64,000 nucleotides of DNA, taken from DATMRF01 sp035566435. GTDB taxonomy: Bacteria; Verrucomicrobiota; Verrucomicrobiia; Limisphaerales; UBA8199. Positions 1-9,588 of the stretch are shown here, piece by piece. The translations under genes were made by a program, and so were the position numbers. The notes beneath the pieces are model-generated. The model was not told where the DNA came from. It searched no databases and saw only the letters and a list, made by a program, of their open reading frames with translations. The stretch is taken from the NCBI GenBank assembly GCA_035566435.1, contig DATMRF010000117.1, positions 1 to 64,000 of the forward strand, in the 5' to 3' direction. How positions within the stretch are numbered: position 1 is the first letter of the stretch; each line of letters opens with the position of its first letter.

Positions 1-197
1 ACACCGTGTTCCGGCCCATGGATGGCTGGATACGGCAGCGCCTGCGGCGCATCCTGCGCCGCCGACACACTGGTTCCAAGCGTACGGCCTGTCGAGACCA
101 TCAGCGCTGGCCCGTCGTTTACTTCGCCAAACTCGGGCTAACCTCCTTAGCCTTAGCTCGGGAACAAGCGAGCCATGCTCACCAAAGAGCCCACTAA
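1..197 (+). CDS. Group II intron-encoded reverse transcriptase/maturase, C-terminal end (partial)
   Basis: This is the last part of a group II intron-encoded protein; its beginning lies off the left edge. The visible tail has the usual maturase end: a MDGWIRQRLRRILRRRH stretch, then a WPVVYFAKLGLTSL stretch. Such proteins help the intron RNA fold and splice, and reverse-transcribe it at new sites. The call is supported by the intron catalytic domain V six bases downstream of the stop (203-235), the expected order for bacterial group II introns. Only about 65 residues are visible, so activity of the full protein cannot be judged. Confidence 0.75.
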   Translation, partial: TVFRPMDGWIRQRLRRILRRRHTGSKRTACRDHQRWPVVYFAKLGLTSLALAREQASHAHQRAH

Positions 198-275
198 CTG
201 GAGAGCCGGATGCGGGAAATCCGCCCGTCCGGTTCGGAGGGAGGGGTGGCGCACGTGCGCCATCCCTACCCCTAT
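198..275 (+). mobile_element. Group II intron 3' end with domains V and VI
   Basis: Positions 203-235 fold as the 33-nt domain V hairpin. It starts GAGCCGGATGCGGG, has the AGC catalytic triad near its 5' end, and closes with CCGTCCGGTTC. Positions 236-274 form a second hairpin (GGGGTGGCGCAC paired with GTGCGCCATCCC), consistent with domain VI. The intron should end near 274-276, just before TTTCTCATT. The 5' end of the intron is outside the window. The exact splice site is inferred. Confidence 0.8.
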
Positions 276-283
276 TTCTCATT

Positions 284-298
284 CATCCCTCCGGGATG
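284..298. other. Short hairpin next to the intron end
   Basis: CATCCC-tcc-GGGATG forms a 6-bp stem eight bases after the intron 3' end. Some group II introns (class C) target terminator-like hairpins, but those lie upstream of the insertion site, so this may be coincidence. Confidence 0.35.
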
Positions 299-360
299 GT
301 GATGTTCAGATCCTAGTGGTATTGGGCAGTTCCGCCAGGTTTTCGTGGTTGTTCGAATCT

Positions 361-378
361 GCCGGCGAGGACGCCGGC
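361..378 (-). terminator. GC hairpin downstream of the beta-propeller gene
   Basis: GCCGGCG-agga-CGCCGGC is a perfect 7-bp stem located 18 bases past the stop codon of the minus-strand propeller gene. It has no clear T-run, so it would be an atypical terminator or an mRNA-stabilising hairpin. Confidence 0.35.
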
Positions 379-395
379 GCTCCCGGTGGAGCGAG

Positions 396-1427
396 TCAAC
401 TCAAGCGCTGCCAGTAGCCGAGCCGGCCCGGGTTCCAGGTGCACACGGCGATGTCGCCGTTGGCGAGCCAGATCGCGTCGTGGGGGTGCCTGAAGCCGCG
501 GTCGCCGAGCAACTTGCCGACTTCAATGACAGATACGACCTGATTGTCTTTGTCCAGGATGACCAACGGCCCGTCGAGGTCGGGCACCAGGACGTGGTCG
601 CCACGAATATCGGCGTTGCAGGGCGCGGTAATTTCCTTTGCTTCGATCGTGCTGTGGTAAAAGCCGTTGAGGGTGAAATACTCGAGCCGTTTGTTGCCGC
701 GGTCGGCGGTGAGGAGCAGCTTGCGGCGCGGGTCGAAGGTGATTCCATGCGGACAGTTGAACTCACCGTGTTCGTGGCCAAGTCCGCCCCAGGATTTGCC
801 GGCATAGACGCCGTCGGCCGCTTTGAGCGCGTGGATCATACTGCTGCCGTAACCGTCGGCGACGAAGAGCCGGTCGCCGGCGGGAGGGGCCACCGAGTCG
901 GTCGGTTTATAGTTTCCCATTTGCGGGCTCCATTTTTGGGTCCAAAGGATGTGACCCTCGAGGGTCGTTTTATGAACGGTGGCCTCGTTGTTGGCGTGGT
1001 AGAGGACCGCGTGGCCGGCGTCGTCGATATGAATGTTGAGGCCGTGCGGCACGCCGTGGGCGAGGGCATTGTCAGCGCCCAGCAAAGTTGCGGCGGTGCC
1101 GTCGGGTGCGAAGCGCACCAGGCAGCGAGTTTGTTCCTCGACTTTTTCAGGCTCGAACGTGAAAAAAATGTTGCCCTGGGTATCGAGGCAAAGGCCGTGG
1201 CCGTTTTTCATTTTCACCTCGGGCGGCAGGACGAGCTTTTCCGCCACGTACTGATAGCGGAACTCACCGGTGCCGCTGACGATGGGTGAGGTCGGCGGAG
1301 TGGCGGACGAGGAGCTGGCTGCAGCGTCGAAAGGGGCCTCGTTGACGTGATGGTGCGAATGGCCGTGGGCCGTCAGGGCGGTGGCGGCCAGCGAGACGCT
1401 CGTGTGAAGGAAATGGCGGCGGTTCAT
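396..1427 (-). CDS. Exported NHL-type beta-propeller protein
   Basis: 343 residues. The N-terminus (NRRHFLHTS, then a hydrophobic run to about residue 22) looks like a Tat signal with the two arginines at positions 3-4. A His-rich linker follows. The rest shows repeated propeller-blade sequences such as GHGLCLDTQGNIFF, FNCPHGITFDPRRKLLLTADRGN and FRHPHDAIWLANGDIAV, typical of NHL repeats related to the peptidyl-hydroxyglycine lyase fold. The role is unknown; such proteins are common in verrucomicrobial secretomes. The ATG at 1427 has no visible ribosome binding site, because a palindromic element begins five bases upstream (1433). Translation may therefore rely on sequence inside that element. 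Confidence 0.8.
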   Translation of the reverse strand: MNRRHFLHTSVSLAATALTAHGHSHHHVNEAPFDAAASSSSATPPTSPIVSGTGEFRYQYVAEKLVLPPEVKMKNGHGLCLDTQGNIFFTFEPEKVEEQTRCLVRFAPDGTAATLLGADNALAHGVPHGLNIHIDDAGHAVLYHANNEATVHKTTLEGHILWTQKWSPQMGNYKPTDSVAPPAGDRLFVADGYGSSMIHALKAADGVYAGKSWGGLGHEHGEFNCPHGITFDPRRKLLLTADRGNKRLEYFTLNGFYHSTIEAKEITAPCNADIRGDHVLVPDLDGPLVILDKDNQVVSVIEVGKLLGDRGFRHPHDAIWLANGDIAVCTWNPGRLGYWQRLS

Positions 1428-1432
1428 GCTTA

Positions 1433-1709
1433 GTGGTCATGAACATAAATCCGATGGCGTTCGCGGCCAAGGATTTTTTGAGCAGGCGAGTCGTAAGCGA
1501 CGAGCATACCCGCTCCCGACGCGTCGGGATGAGGAGCGAACAACGAGGCCTGCTCCAGAAAGCCCGGCCGCCCTTCGGGTTGCGTCGAATTTGGCCTGTG
1601 GCTTCGTTGCTCGTCGGTTGCAGCCCGCTGCGGGGATGCGCCCTCCTCGCGTCTCGCCACAGGCCAAATTGGGCGCAACGAACGTCATCGGATTTATGTT
1701 CGTGACCAC
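1433..1709. mobile_element. 277-bp MITE-like palindromic element with TTA target duplication
   Basis: The ends are 31-bp inverted repeats with two mismatches, beginning GTGGTCAtGAACATAAATCC at 1433 and ending at 1709. The trinucleotide TTA is repeated at 1430-1432 and 1710-1712, as expected of a target-site duplication. A second inverted pair, 24 bp with two mismatches, lies at 1579-1602 and 1656-1679. The left arm is split by about 115 bp that itself carries an inverted pair (GAGCAGGC 1480-1487, GCCTGCTC 1548-1555) and a perfect 14-bp palindrome at 1515-1528. No transposase is encoded. Confidence 0.75.
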
Positions 1710-1786
1710 TTAGCCCGGATATTTCACATCGTTGCCGGTAGCGAACGTTTCCGAACCTGCGGGTACCAATGCAATCACGACACTCT

Positions 1787-1828
1787 GCCGACTTGGAAGT
1801 CGGCGATACGGCAGGTTTGGAAACCTGC
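1787..1828. repeat. Twin-hairpin intergenic repeat
   Basis: Two perfect 8-bp-stem hairpins with the same GG loop stand side by side: GCCGACTT-gg-AAGTCGGC (1787-1804) and GCAGGTTT-gg-AAACCTGC (1811-1828), separated by GATACG. The paired design suggests a repetitive extragenic element rather than a terminator; there is no T-run. Apart from this and the 1433-1709 element, nothing else was recognised between 1428 and 1918. Confidence 0.55.
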
Positions 1829-1918
1829 GCTACGACCGCTGCTGCCGCGGCACAGTCGTGGGTGTGAAATTTGCGGGTTAGGGTGTGGGGTTGGATAGCT
1901 GCGGACTTTGCGCGTCGG

Positions 1919-3573
1919 TTATTTCGGAGTGCCTGAGGTAGTCTCTTTGGAGGTAACGGCGCTGATTTTGGCCAGGAAGGGTTTTGGGTCTTTGAGAAAC
2001 TGGGCTTTGCAGTCGTCGCAGCAGAACGCGATCACTTCGCCCTCGTGGACTACGGTCTTGGAGGGATCAACCGGTTTGCCGGACACGGGGCAAACCGCAT
2101 TCACCGGCGCGGCGTTCGTTGCGGGCTTGGGCGTGGCGATGGAGCCGAGCTCCACGGCGATATGGGCGTCGCGGATTTTGGCCTGGAGTTGTTCGATCTC
2201 GTCCTTCCAGGCCTGCAGTTGGGCCTGGTCTGTGCGAGCTTCCATGAACGCAGTTGCGGCCTCGGGGGTGACTTTTGTCCGCCAAATGTAGAGCCGCTTT
2301 AGTTTCGGAAGTTTCTCCAAAGTTTCCAACCCGGCATCAGAGACTTCAGTCCCGTACAGGTCGAGGTATTCGAGATTCACCAGGCCGGCCAGGGCGGCAA
2401 GCCCGGAATCCGTGATGGCGGTACGCTCGAGGTGGAGACGCACAAGGTTCGGCATGGCGGGCAGGCGCGCGAGGCCGGCGTCGGTCACGCTGGTGCCGGC
2501 CAGGTCCAGCCAACGGAGGTTCGATCCCAGCGGCGCCAACTGCTGCAGTTGCGCGTCGCCGAAATCTTTGCCGGCAACGGCGGCGTTGCACTGGAGCCAG
2601 GGCTCTTTGGGCGAGAGGCCGAGGATAGCAATGTGGAGTTCGTCGCTGAGTTTGGCCGCCAACGGGAGGGCCTGGTCCAAGGGCCGGGGTGGAACGGCTT
2701 TGGCCAAAGGTGGAGGAGTTCCGAAGCGGCTCGCCAGGATGCTTGTGATGTGAGCCGGCGGCTTGAGTTCGCCAATTTTCTTGTCTCCCGGCGCGCCGGC
2801 ATCGACCCACCACTGGAGCAGGCTGATGTCGTCCAGCGAAGGCTGGGGCTTCCCATCCGGGGGCATATGGTCCTCATGCGCGATCGGCAGCCGCAGGCGT
2901 TTGATGAGCGCACTATCGGCTGACTTGCCGGCGATGATGACCGGACCGGAATCGCCGCCTTTGAGAGCACCAGCAAGGGAATCGAGGCGCAGCTTGCCTT
3001 TGGCTTTCTCGGGGCCATGGCAGGCGGCGCAATCCTTTTGAAAAACGGGATCGATGAGATCGCCGAAGGCTTGAAGGCTGGCGACTTCCCTCGGTTTGGG
3101 CGCGACCGGTGGCGGCTGGGGTGGCCCAGAAAGCCATCGACGGAAGGGGTTGGGGGCGTAGCGAACCAGGTAATCGCTGCCGTGAGTGAGAGAGCCGCCG
3201 AAATGACTGGCGAAAATCAAAACCAGCACACTGGAGTACAAGCTAAAGCGGTAGGCCTTTTTCAGGTCGAGCCGGTAGAGCAGGCCGGCGAGCACGCAAG
3301 CGGCCGCGGTGGCGATGCCGGTCCATTTGTGCCATTGGAGCAGCCGGTCCTGGTAACCGCCGCCCAGAGAAAGCAACCAACCGCAAAGAGCCGTGGCGAG
3401 CGCCATCGGCACAGCAAAGGCGAGGAGCAGGCCCGCGTTGGAGTTGGCATGTTTGAGAGCGGGCCGGCGCGCGAGCAGTTCGAGCAGCGCCAGCAGGAGG
3501 ATCAGACCGATCGGCAAATGCACCAGTAAAGGGTGCAGCCGGCCGAAGAATAGTACGATTTCGGGCGGGCCGC

Positions 3574-3577
<4 letters not shown>
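1919..3577 (-). CDS. Membrane cytochrome with PSCyt1 domain, leucine-rich repeats and YHS-like C-terminus
   Basis: 552 residues. Four hydrophobic segments (about 8-35, 48-70, 86-101, 112-128) form an N-terminal membrane region of the DUF2231 type. A c-type haem motif CAACH follows at 183-187 in a PSCyt1 (planctomycete/verrucomicrobial cytochrome C) context. Leucine-rich repeats run from about 330 to 445, with lines such as NLEYLDLYGTEVSDAGL. The C-terminus (about 494-535) has CPVSGKPVD and FCCDDC, a YHS-like metal-binding module. It starts with GTG and overlaps the upstream DUF1501 stop by four bases (GTGA), so the two are translationally coupled. The role is inferred to be redox work in or near the cytoplasmic membrane. 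Confidence 0.85.
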
Positions 3578-5052
<1,475 letters not shown>

Positions 5053-5087
5053 TGCAACAATGGTAAAGTGTTCGACATATATGGACG

Positions 5088-8000
5088 TCAGTTCAGGCTG
5101 ACCGCTTCATCCAGGTTAAGGAGCAAATTGGCCACCATGGTGTACGCGGCAAGTTCCGGTGCCGGAACGTCCGTGGGCACCGGCGATTCGCCGACGGAGA
5201 GCAACTTTTTCGCCGCGTCCGGGTTCGCTTCGTAACGGGCGCGTTGGGCGGCCAGGCTTTCCTGAAGGATCGCGCACTCTTGCTCGGTGGGCACGCGGGC
5301 GGTGACCAGGCGGAAACCCCGGCGGAGCCGCTCGGCGTCGTCGGCACCGCCATCGTGCAGCATGCGATAGCCGAGGTGCCGCGCCGCTTCGACATACTGC
5401 GGGTCATTCATGGTGAGCAGCGCCTGAAGGGGAGTATTGGTGCGCTCACGCCGCGCCCAGCATTTTTCCCGCGAGGGAGCATCGAAAGTGGTCATGGAAG
5501 GCGGAGCGGCTGTCCGTTTCCAGAACAGGTACAGGCTGCGGCGGTAGAGGGCGTCGCCGTGGTCCTGGGTGTACTTGGCGGTGTTGCTGGTTGTGTAACC
5601 GACGGCTTCCCAGATTCCCGCCGGCTGGTACGGTTTTACGGCGTGGCCGCCCATTTTACGATTCAGTAGCCCGCTGACATCCAGGGCGTAATCACGCAGT
5701 TCCTCCGCGTCGAGGCGATGCCGCGGCCCCCGCGCGAGCAGGCGGTTCTCGGGGTCGATTTCGTGCAACCCGGGTGTGATGCGCGAGTCCTGACGATACG
5801 CCGCCGAGGTGACCATCAGCCGCACCATGTGCTTAACGTCCCAACCCGAGCGCATGAACTCGGTTGCCAGCCAATCCAGCAGCTCCGGGTGGGACGGCCA
5901 TTCGCCCCGGGTGCCGAAATCCTCAGCGGTCTTCACGATCCCCACTCCAAAGAAATGCTGCCAGAAACGGTTGACGGTAACGCGCGCGGTCAGCGGATGC
6001 TCGGGAGCGACTAACCACCTGGCAAAAGTGAGGCGGTTGGTGACGTCCGAGCTCGGCAACGGCGGCAGGATGGCCGGCACCCCAGGTCCGACCTCCTCGC
6101 CATGTTTGTCATACTGACCGCGAACCAGCACCCAAGCGGGCCTGGGCTTATCGAGCTCTTTCGAAATCATCGTCGAGGGGATATCCTTTTCGAGCGCGGT
6201 GCGCTTGTCTTCGAGCGCCTTGGTCTCGGCGCGAAGCGGCGCCAGGGTTGAGTCCGGATCCGCATAGACGGAGGTGAGATAATAGTCCCGTAGTTTCCGG
6301 TGGTCCGCAGGCTTGAGCTTCGTCGAGTCTTTTTTCAAGAGTTGTTTGAGCTTCTCTGGAGCGGTTGAGCCATCGCCCAGCGCCTGCTCGGCCTTCTCCC
6401 AGGCCAGTAGCGAGACGCCCGGGTCTTGTGCTGGATCGTTCACCGACACGAGACCCGACTTGTCCCACCAGGCGGTACCATCGAACTGCGTAAAGGCGAG
6501 GCCGGTGATCTTCGTGCCAGGCCGGAGCCCCAGTTTCGCCGCACCCACCTCCAGTCGCGCCCATTTGCCGAGTTCAGGCAACGCGCCCATTTGCACCTTC
6601 TCCGTCCCGCCTTGGGCGCCAAAGATAATCGCGTCAGGGTCGCCCCAGTTGGCGCGCGTGCGCCACTCGTCGGTGTGGAATTGCAGCATGATCGCCTTGG
6701 GAGGGTCTTTTGGATCGAGATAAACATAAGCGAAGAGCTTATCTCCCGCGCCGATGGTCAGCGGGCTGCCGCACTTGGGGAAGAAGACCTGGTGCAACCC
6801 TTTGCCCGTGCGGCGCAGGGAGCGTTCGCCGCTGTACACGGGTCCCTCTTCGCGAGCGATCCACTTGCTCGGTTCGCCGTCGGATTTTACGTCGGCATTC
6901 GGCGGGAAATCGTCGTCCACCCAGACCAACTCTTTCGGCTCGGGTGGTGTGGCATTAGTCAGTGTCGCAGGGTCGGTGTAGTTCAGGGTGGCGACCGCCT
7001 CGTGTGCCTGGTCTTTGAGCTCCTTCAGCCGAGCATCGAATTCCGCCAACTGCTTTTCCTGTTCCGGCGTCGGCATCGGCAAGCTCGGCGGTGGCAGCAG
7101 CGCATTTCCGTCCATCGCCTTCTCGGCGATGTTATTAAAGAACGAAAAAACCTCGTAAAACTCTTTTTGCGTAATTGGGTCCAGTTTGTGGTCGTGGCAA
7201 ACGGCGCAGCCCATGGTCAGCCCCATCCAGGTGGTAGAGGTGGCCTCCACCCGGTCCACCCCATAACGAACCTGAAATTCCTCGTCGATGGCGCCGCCTT
7301 CGCTGGTCGAGACGTTGCAGCGATTGAACCCTGAGGCGACCAGTTGCTCGCGCGTGGGGCTGGGGAGGAGGTCGCCGGCGAGTTGCCAGACTGTGAACTG
7401 GTCGAAGGGCAGGTTGTGATTGAAAGCGTTTACCACCCAGTCGCGGTAGGGCCATAACGAGCGCTCATTGTCCAGGTGGAGGCCGTGGGTATCGCCATAA
7501 CGGGCGAGGTCCAGCCAGTACCGGGCCATTTGCTCGCCGTAGGCGGGCGAGTCCAGCAATCGGTCCACCAACCGGTCGTAAGCGTCCGGTCGCTGGTCAT
7601 TCTCGAAGGTATCAACCTCATCCAGGCTGGGCGGAAGGCCCGTCAAATCCAGCGTAACGCGCCGGAGGAGGGTGTCTTTGGAAGCGAGCGGCGATGGCTC
7701 CAGCCCTTTGGCCTCCAACTTCGCCAGGATGAAGCGGTCAATATCATTGCGCGGCCAGTCCGCACGCTGGACCGCCGGTGGGTCAGGACGAACCGGCGCA
7801 ACGAACGCCCAATGTTTTTGATAAACCCCTCCCTGCTGAATCCACCGTCCCAGCGCGGAGACTTGTTCGGGCTTCAACTTCTTGCCTGAGTCGGGCGGCG
7901 GCATTTTGACCTTGGGCTCGGTAGAGTTGATGCGCCGCCACATTTCGCTGGTCGCCAGATCGCCAGGCTTGACAGCCTGGCGGCCCTGGTGCAGCGCGGT

Positions 8001-8222
8001 GGCGCCTTCAGGTGTATCCAACCGCAGCTCCGCCTTGCGCTTGCCGGCGTCGGGTCCATGGCAGGCCAGGCAATTGTCCGAGAGAATCGGCCGAATATCG
8101 CGATTGAAGACTACCGGCGCGTTAGTCACAGCGGCCGGGACCGCGGCGGACCAGCACGCAATGAACGCCGCGGCCCAGCCTTTGAGAGGGCTGCGGTCTC
8201 GGCTCAGGGTTCTCGATTTCAC
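5088..8222 (-). CDS. PSCyt1-DUF1549-DUF1553 exported cytochrome-like protein
   Basis: 1044 residues from a GTG start at 8222. This start is chosen because AGGA lies 8 bases upstream and a clean signal peptide follows (KSRTLSRDRSPLKGWAAAFI). The open frame runs on to 8621 without good starts. The order is: haem motif CLACH at about 51-55 (PSCyt1), DUF1549 (FILAKLEAKGLEPSP to ARYGDTHGLHLDNE), a second CxxCH (CAVCH) in the same domain, a beta-rich central insert resembling a carbohydrate-binding fold, and DUF1553 (VNRFWQHFFGVGIV to REKCWARRERTNTPLQALL). These families occur together with DUF1501, as here. They are thought to act in the periplasm on polymers or in electron transfer, but no function is proven. 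Confidence 0.9.
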   Translation of the reverse strand: MKSRTLSRDRSPLKGWAAAFIACWSAAVPAAVTNAPVVFNRDIRPILSDNCLACHGPDAGKRKAELRLDTPEGATALHQGRQAVKPGDLATSEMWRRINSTEPKVKMPPPDSGKKLKPEQVSALGRWIQQGGVYQKHWAFVAPVRPDPPAVQRADWPRNDIDRFILAKLEAKGLEPSPLASKDTLLRRVTLDLTGLPPSLDEVDTFENDQRPDAYDRLVDRLLDSPAYGEQMARYWLDLARYGDTHGLHLDNERSLWPYRDWVVNAFNHNLPFDQFTVWQLAGDLLPSPTREQLVASGFNRCNVSTSEGGAIDEEFQVRYGVDRVEATSTTWMGLTMGCAVCHDHKLDPITQKEFYEVFSFFNNIAEKAMDGNALLPPPSLPMPTPEQEKQLAEFDARLKELKDQAHEAVATLNYTDPATLTNATPPEPKELVWVDDDFPPNADVKSDGEPSKWIAREEGPVYSGERSLRRTGKGLHQVFFPKCGSPLTIGAGDKLFAYVYLDPKDPPKAIMLQFHTDEWRTRANWGDPDAIIFGAQGGTEKVQMGALPELGKWARLEVGAAKLGLRPGTKITGLAFTQFDGTAWWDKSGLVSVNDPAQDPGVSLLAWEKAEQALGDGSTAPEKLKQLLKKDSTKLKPADHRKLRDYYLTSVYADPDSTLAPLRAETKALEDKRTALEKDIPSTMISKELDKPRPAWVLVRGQYDKHGEEVGPGVPAILPPLPSSDVTNRLTFARWLVAPEHPLTARVTVNRFWQHFFGVGIVKTAEDFGTRGEWPSHPELLDWLATEFMRSGWDVKHMVRLMVTSAAYRQDSRITPGLHEIDPENRLLARGPRHRLDAEELRDYALDVSGLLNRKMGGHAVKPYQPAGIWEAVGYTTSNTAKYTQDHGDALYRRSLYLFWKRTAAPPSMTTFDAPSREKCWARRERTNTPLQALLTMNDPQYVEAARHLGYRMLHDGGADDAERLRRGFRLVTARVPTEQECAILQESLAAQRARYEANPDAAKKLLSVGESPVPTDVPAPELAAYTMVANLLLNLDEAVSLN

Positions 8223-8312
8223 TGCATGGATCCTGCTCTGGATGGGGCGCTTGCGCCAGGTGACCCAAGCGCCGGCCAAACCTGCTGTCAACCAAGATAA
8301 CCCGTGGCGAGC

Positions 8313-8736
8313 ATTCGACAAGATGAAATTCATCATTAGAGGAAGGGTAAAACACCCCGGTCCGCACCGGATGCTGGCGATTCTCAGCGGCGTGATCATC
8401 TTGCTGATGCTCACGGGCATTGTCAGCGCCGGCGAGACGGCCAAGTGGGCCATCCTGTGCGTCGGCCTGTTTTGCTCGGCGATGTGGTCGAATATTTTTT
8501 CGCTCGCGATCGAGGGCCTAGGAGCGCTGAAAAGCCAGGCTTCCTTACTGCTGGTCGTCGCGATTTTAGGCGGGGCGCTGCTGCCGCCCACGCAGGGGGC
8601 TGTCGCTGATCGATGGGGCATTCAGTTTTCGTTTGTTGTCCCAATCGTGGCGTTTGCCTATATCGCGTTCTACGGGTCGTATGGTTGTCGGGCGGGAAGG
8701 CATCAGGTGCCGGCCACGAGTTCTTCCGACATCTAG
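8313..8736 (+). pseudogene. Remnant of a FucP-type MFS sugar permease (C-terminal helices only)
   Basis: The frame reads MLAILSGVIILLMLTGIV, then LCVGLFCSAMWSNIFSLAIE, then LLLVVAILGGALLPPTQGAV and a final helix. This matches the last transmembrane helices of the fucose/glucose-galactose permease group, including the FSLAIEGLG and GGALxPxxQGxxAD signatures. The first 300 or so residues are missing; upstream sequence in this frame is antisense to the DUF1549 gene. Its stop codon shares the tetranucleotide CTAG (8733-8736) with the stop of the convergent PIN gene. It is probably not functional. Confidence 0.75.
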
Positions 8737-9131
8737 CCAAACTCTAAAAATGCTTCATCGGTGATAACCGCGATGCCGAACGGTTTGCCGAGCGCCAGGA
8801 GGTCGCGATCGCGTGTGATCGGAAATCTTGCCCGACTCGCTAAAGCGAAGGCTAGAAACATATCATCGCTGGGGTCGCGGCTGCGTTGTTTACCAAGCGG
8901 GTTGGGCGCCAACCGCGGGCATTCGTTTTCGATCCAACGCAGAAAAGGGTTGGGATTAACTTGAGGGAAGTGTTTGGCCAAGGCCTGAGCCTTGCGACGG
9001 TACTCAGCCAGAATATCCTCGGTCACAGCAATCGGGTGACGGTGCGCAGCACACAAAGCCCAGCACTTCCGAGCGGTTCCTCGCCAGAAAGCCGCTGCCA
9101 GGAAAACACTGGTGTCGATGGCCACCGTCAT
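8733..9131 (-). CDS. PIN-domain toxin (VapC-like, COG1569 type)
   Basis: 132 residues, normal for a PIN-domain RNase toxin. The N-terminal acidic residue is in AIDTSVFLAAAFW, a Glu in the middle (TEDILAEYR) and a C-terminal acid cluster (SRDPSDDMFLAFAL, then ITRDRDLL) would make up the Mg-binding site. The ATG overlaps the antitoxin stop by four bases (ATGA), as expected for a coupled type II toxin-antitoxin operon with the antitoxin first. Confidence 0.88.
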   Translation of the reverse strand: MTVAIDTSVFLAAAFWRGTARKCWALCAAHRHPIAVTEDILAEYRRKAQALAKHFPQVNPNPFLRWIENECPRLAPNPLGKQRSRDPSDDMFLAFALASRARFPITRDRDLLALGKPFGIAVITDEAFLEFG

Positions 9132-9367
9132 CTTCGCCGACTGAGTGAGCGGACTAGTTTGCGCTCGGCTGCGGTCGGCTCCCGATCCAATCCGCCGCCC
9201 TCGGCGAAGGCAGCCTGCAGCCGCGCTAACGAGTCCATCTGCGGGTCATATTCCTTGACGATGGCCAACCTGCCTTTGCGGAAAATGACGGTGGGCTGTC
9301 CCTGGAACGCTGCGTCGAGAACTTTCGCCATGTTCACCTTAACATAACTGGGTGTACACACTTTCAT
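9128..9367 (-). CDS. Antitoxin partner of the PIN toxin
   Basis: 79 residues from ATG 9367 (KVCTPSYVKVNMAKVLDAAF...). It resembles short Phd/YefM-like antitoxins: an N-terminal DNA-binding segment with a PTVIFRKGRLAIVKEY stretch, and a charged C-terminus (AERKLVRSLSRRR) that would wrap the toxin. An upstream TTG at 9385 also opens the frame, but it lies inside the operator palindrome and is less likely. The exact antitoxin family is uncertain. Confidence 0.75.
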   Translation of the reverse strand: MKVCTPSYVKVNMAKVLDAAFQGQPTVIFRKGRLAIVKEYDPQMDSLARLQAAFAEGGGLDREPTAAERKLVRSLSRRR

Positions 9368-9379
9368 GGGAAAAAAGTA

Positions 9380-9393
9380 GTCCAAATTTGGAC
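9380..9393. promoter_or_regulatory. Perfect 14-bp palindrome upstream of the antitoxin, likely operator
   Basis: GTCCAAATTTGGAC is its own reverse complement and ends 12 bases before the antitoxin ATG. Type II antitoxins usually repress their operon through such palindromes. This function is inferred. Confidence 0.6.
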
Positions 9394-9499
9394 CATTTCA
9401 AGACTTTTCCCGTGAATCGGAATATGCCGGCATTGGCACACAGAAAGGTAGGCTATGCCTCCACCGCGATGTTGCAGCCACACCACGTTGGCTGAAAAA

Positions 9500-9513
9500 C
9501 GGCTATACAGCCG
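9500..9513. promoter_or_regulatory. Inverted repeat upstream of the MFS gene
   Basis: CGGCT-atac-AGCCG lies about 76 bases before the MFS start codon. It could be an operator or a short hairpin; no matching regulator was identified in the window. Confidence 0.3.
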
Positions 9514-9588
9514 GCTGCGGCCCTAATACAATCGCGGCGCTTAAGAATTCAACAACCGAATGCGAAATACCTAAAAAAAGACCTGGCA

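Noticed and set aside
345..1289. 314-residue open frame on the plus strand
   Set aside because: Antisense to the beta-propeller gene; composition is that of a shadow frame in GC-rich DNA and no motif is visible.
1433..1709. 90-residue open frames on both strands inside the palindromic element
   Set aside because: They exist because the element is palindromic (both begin with near-identical residues). No protein family seen.
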